Translations under genes and position numbers: made by a program
The notes under the pieces: model-generated
Databases searched by the model: none
Seen by the model: the letters and a program-made list of their open reading frames with translations, nothing else
What the model was told of the DNA's origin: nothing
In this document: positions 62,129 through 64,000 of the stretch, piece by piece
Layout: the number at the start of each line of letters is the position of its first letter
Numbering within the stretch: the first letter of the stretch is position 1
DNA from: Pseudokineococcus marinus
GTDB lineage: Bacteria; Actinomycetota; Actinomycetes; Actinomycetales; Quadrisphaeraceae
Length of the DNA: 64,000 nucleotides
Assembly (NCBI RefSeq): GCF_037482405.1
Contig: NZ_JBBHZZ010000002.1
Span: 1-64,000 of the forward strand
Direction of reading: 5' to 3'

Positions 62129-63025
62129 TCAGGCGGCTTGACGGCCGACGACCGTCGCCCGGTGGAAGGAGCGAGCGAAGAGGCCGGCTGCGTAGGGCAG
62201 GTCGTCCACGAGGTAGCGCCGCGCCATCCGACGGGGCTCCATGACGAGCCGGTGCACCCACTCCAGGCCGCTCCGCTGCAGTCCGCGCGGCGCGCGGGAC
62301 ACCCTGCCGGACAGGAAGGTGAGCGCGCCCCCGCACCCGATGAACCAGGCGTGCGGCAGTGCTGCCCTCAGAACGCCGATGAGACGCTCCTGCTTGGGGA
62401 AACCGAGGCCCACCAGCACGAGGTCGGGCTTCGCCCGGCGGAGGTCAGCCACGATGGCCTCCATCTCCCGCTCGTCCTCCTCGAAACCGTGCGGAGGGCA
62501 GTGCCACCCGACCACGCGCAGCTCGTCGTGCTCGGCGGAGAGGTTCTCCGCGGCGAGCTCGGCCACGCCCTCCTCACCGCCGAGCAGGTACACGGAGCGC
62601 CCGGCGCCCGCCGCGGCCGCCGGCAGCGACTCCGCGAGCGACGCACCCGTCACCCGCTCGGGCAGAGGGCTTCCCAGGACGCGGGAGGCCCAGACGATGG
62701 GCATGCCATCCGCCACGACGAGGTCGGCCTCAGCGGCGATGCCTCTCAGGGCCGGACGCCGCAGCTGGCGCAATATGTCGACGTTGGGCGTGAGGAGCAT
62801 GCCCCCTCGCCCCTGCGCCATCTCGCCGAGGACGTGGTCGACGACCTCCGTCTCGGTGACGGCGTCGAAGGCGACGCCGTCGACGACGACCCTCGGGCCC
62901 GCCGGGGCGGCCCCGGTGGGGGCGGGGAGCGGGGTGAGCTCGGGTCGGGGACTGGGGACCGGCGACGCTGCCAGCTCCTCGGGGGTCGGTGCCGGTCGGG
63001 TGGTCATGGGAGCAGTCAAGGGCAT
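62129..63025 (-). CDS. WecG/TagA/CpsF-family glycosyltransferase
   Basis: 298 residues from ATG 63025 (GAGGGG upstream; ATG 63007 would be six residues shorter). Central motifs: LLTPNVDILRQLRRPALRGI, DLVVADGMPIVWASRVLGSP, VYLLGGEEGVAELAAENL, DLVLVGLGFPKQERLIGVLR and FIGCGGALTFLSGRVSRAPR. The family (GT26) adds the second sugar, N-acetylmannosamine-type, to lipid-linked GlcNAc. The first 45 residues are Pro-rich. It implies an undecaprenyl-phosphate pathway in this cluster. Confidence 0.9.
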   Translation of the reverse strand: MPLTAPMTTRPAPTPEELAASPVPSPRPELTPLPAPTGAAPAGPRVVVDGVAFDAVTETEVVDHVLGEMAQGRGGMLLTPNVDILRQLRRPALRGIAAEADLVVADGMPIVWASRVLGSPLPERVTGASLAESLPAAAAGAGRSVYLLGGEEGVAELAAENLSAEHDELRVVGWHCPPHGFEEDEREMEAIVADLRRAKPDLVLVGLGFPKQERLIGVLRAALPHAWFIGCGGALTFLSGRVSRAPRGLQRSGLEWVHRLVMEPRRMARRYLVDDLPYAAGLFARSFHRATVVGRQAA

Positions 63026-63054
63026 CTGGCCCCTCGACCCAAATCGGCACAAGC

Positions 63055-63074
63055 ATGTTCACATGATGTTCACA
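63055..63074 (-). promoter_or_regulatory. Direct repeat upstream of the wecG-like gene
   Basis: ATGTTCACA occurs at 63055-63063 and 63066-63074 (TGTGAACAT on minus). The 11-bp spacing is one helical turn. It lies 30 bases upstream of the start, where an activator could bind; the binding factor is unknown. Confidence 0.45.
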
Positions 63075-63118
63075 AGAGCCGGAGGCACCATCACGGGGAG
63101 ATCACGGCTCGCCGTCGG

Positions 63119-63952
63119 TCAGCGCGTCGTCTCGTCCCGGTGCCACGTCCGGGGCGCCCGGCGGGCCCGGAGCCGTGCGACCAGCACCACCGCCACGTAG
63201 ACGGCCGTCGAGGGGATGGTCGAAGGGCGGCGCCGCGCGTCGAGCAGCAGCGACCTCACGGTCTCCCCCGTGCTGGTCGCGTGAGCCTCGTCACCGCTGC
63301 CGGCGAGCTCCGTGTTGCCCTGCGCCGTGCGCGTGCGGACGGCGAGGAGGCTGCGGAGGGTCCGGGGCGTCTCGACCTCGAAGACGTGGTCCTGCAGGAC
63401 GACCCGCTCCTCCGGCGCGAAGGTGCGCTGGACGAAGAGGTCGTCGCTCGTGACGTCCGGGAAGGCGGCGAACCGCGCCCTGCCCGCCTCGCTGACCCCG
63501 TAGAGGCCGAGGCCCACGAGGCCGTCCGTCGTGTAGGGGATGCGGGCGTAGGCGGCGTAGAAGGCCCTGACCGACCAGGGACGACCCTCCACGCGGAAGC
63601 GGACCCGCGGCGCAGCCGCCCGGGGCTCAGGGCCCGTCAACGCGTCGGCGACCGCGCGCAGGGCCGGTGCGCCGACGAGGACGTCGGCGTCCAGGTAGAC
63701 GCGCGGGTAGGCGGACACGGCCGCGTCCCCGGCGTCGAGGGCGAGGCGCTTCGAGCCCTCGACGAGCTCCACCACGCGCACGCCGAGGCGCTGCCTCGCG
63801 ACCTCGGCCGTCCGATCCGTGCAGCCGTTGGCCACGACCACGACCTCGACGTCCGCGCTCGCGCCGTCGAGGAAGGCGTCGAGGCAGCGCCCGACGACCC
63901 GCTCCTCCTGGTGGGCGGGGATGACGACGGAGAAGCGCGCCGAGCCGCTCAC
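63119..63952 (-). CDS. GT2-family glycosyltransferase
   Basis: 277 residues. FSVVIPAHQEERVVGRCLDA, VEVVVVANGCTDRTAEVARQ and RVYLDADVLVGAPALRAVAD (the DAD is the metal site) form the donor part. A hydrophobic region near the C-terminus (TAVYVAVVLVARLRARR) may anchor it. The substrate is unknown. GTG 63952 overlaps the stop of the next gene upstream by GTGA, so the operon continues beyond the window edge. Confidence 0.85.
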   Translation of the reverse strand: MSGSARFSVVIPAHQEERVVGRCLDAFLDGASADVEVVVVANGCTDRTAEVARQRLGVRVVELVEGSKRLALDAGDAAVSAYPRVYLDADVLVGAPALRAVADALTGPEPRAAAPRVRFRVEGRPWSVRAFYAAYARIPYTTDGLVGLGLYGVSEAGRARFAAFPDVTSDDLFVQRTFAPEERVVLQDHVFEVETPRTLRSLLAVRTRTAQGNTELAGSGDEAHATSTGETVRSLLLDARRRPSTIPSTAVYVAVVLVARLRARRAPRTWHRDETTR

Positions 63953-64000
63953 AAGAGCTCCCGCACGACCTTGGCCGGAACGCCTGCGACGAGCACCCCA
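63949..64000 (-). CDS. C-terminal end of a hexapeptide-repeat acetyltransferase (partial)
   Basis: Only the last 16 residues are in the window: GVLVAGVPAKVVRELL, then TGA. The GVPAKVV ending is the classical tail of left-handed beta-helix O- or N-acetyltransferases (serine acetyltransferase/WbbJ type). It belongs to the same operon as the GT2 gene (GTGA overlap). It would be a third acylation activity for the polymer. The fragment is short, so the call rests on the motif and the context. Confidence 0.6.
   Translation of the reverse strand, partial: GVLVAGVPAKVVRELL

Noticed and set aside
44217..64000. Recently acquired island flanked by insertion sequences
   Set aside because: No transposase, terminal inverted repeats or target duplications were seen; base composition is close to the rest of the window.

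Overview
The window comes from a very GC-rich actinobacterium. Nearly all third codon positions are G or C, GTG starts are common, and many genes overlap through GTGA or ATGA junctions. The block mtrA-mtrB-lpqB-comF-hpf-secA is the standard actinobacterial order. whiB1 next to a divergent pdtaS-type kinase, and an Rv3235-family gene near secA, repeat the Mycobacterium tuberculosis neighbourhood. The Flp/Tad genes, the orphan FHA-FtsK protein and SecA wording such as NDFLASYQSELMGRV suggest a Kineosporiales or Micrococcales relative. The genus cannot be fixed from the sequence alone.

Region by region. 1-390: a minus-strand promoter followed by a boxA-like element, best read as the leader of an rRNA operon lying off the left edge. 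0.4-5.3 kb: a minus-strand Flp/Tad pilus operon (tadA, tadB, tadC, a small Flp-like pilin and three TadE/G-like minor pilins). 5.5-10.3 kb: a 1602-residue FHA-FtsK/SpoIIIE (EssC-like) ATPase with no visible type VII partner. 10.6-13.8 kb: a GNAT gene, then an almost perfect 15-bp minisatellite (54 identical copies), then an RsbW-like anti-sigma factor and a SigB/SigF-type sigma factor. 13.8-16.6 kb: a membrane protein, whiB1 with a structured upstream region and a CRP-like site, and a PdtaS-like kinase. 16.7-21.8 kb: a large NAD-dependent glutamate dehydrogenase. 21.9-30.4 kb: conserved small proteins, a WS/DGAT acyltransferase, CpaE-like and CpaB-like pilus genes separated from the main tad operon, a HTH_17 protein, a LysM protein and an Rv3235 protein. 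30.5-44.1 kb: secA, acetyltransferases, an AlkZ/YcaQ-type protein, an orphan NarL-type regulator, hpf, comF, lpqB, mtrB and mtrA. 44.2-64 kb: a surface-polysaccharide cluster with UDP-glucose dehydrogenase, about eight glycosyltransferases, a WecG/TagA enzyme, a flippase, a pyruvyltransferase, two membrane acyltransferases, an epimerase, a Gfo/Idh oxidoreductase and a secreted protein of unknown function. The cluster continues past the right edge with the tail of a hexapeptide acetyltransferase.

How the genes work together. The polysaccharide genes predict a glucuronate-containing, pyruvylated and acylated repeat unit assembled on a lipid carrier and flipped by a Wzx-like transporter. No polymerase or initiating phosphoglycosyltransferase is visible here. 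The tad and cpa genes predict a Flp pilus. MtrAB-LpqB links envelope and cell-cycle signalling to the same surface. The most unusual signals are the large minisatellite upstream of the stress sigma-factor operon, the recurrence of 15- or 18-bp in-frame repeats in at least five other genes, overlapping hairpins upstream of whiB1, a roughly 41-bp intergenic repeat after a double-GNAT gene, and a conserved-looking secreted protein embedded in the polysaccharide cluster behind a palindromic operator.
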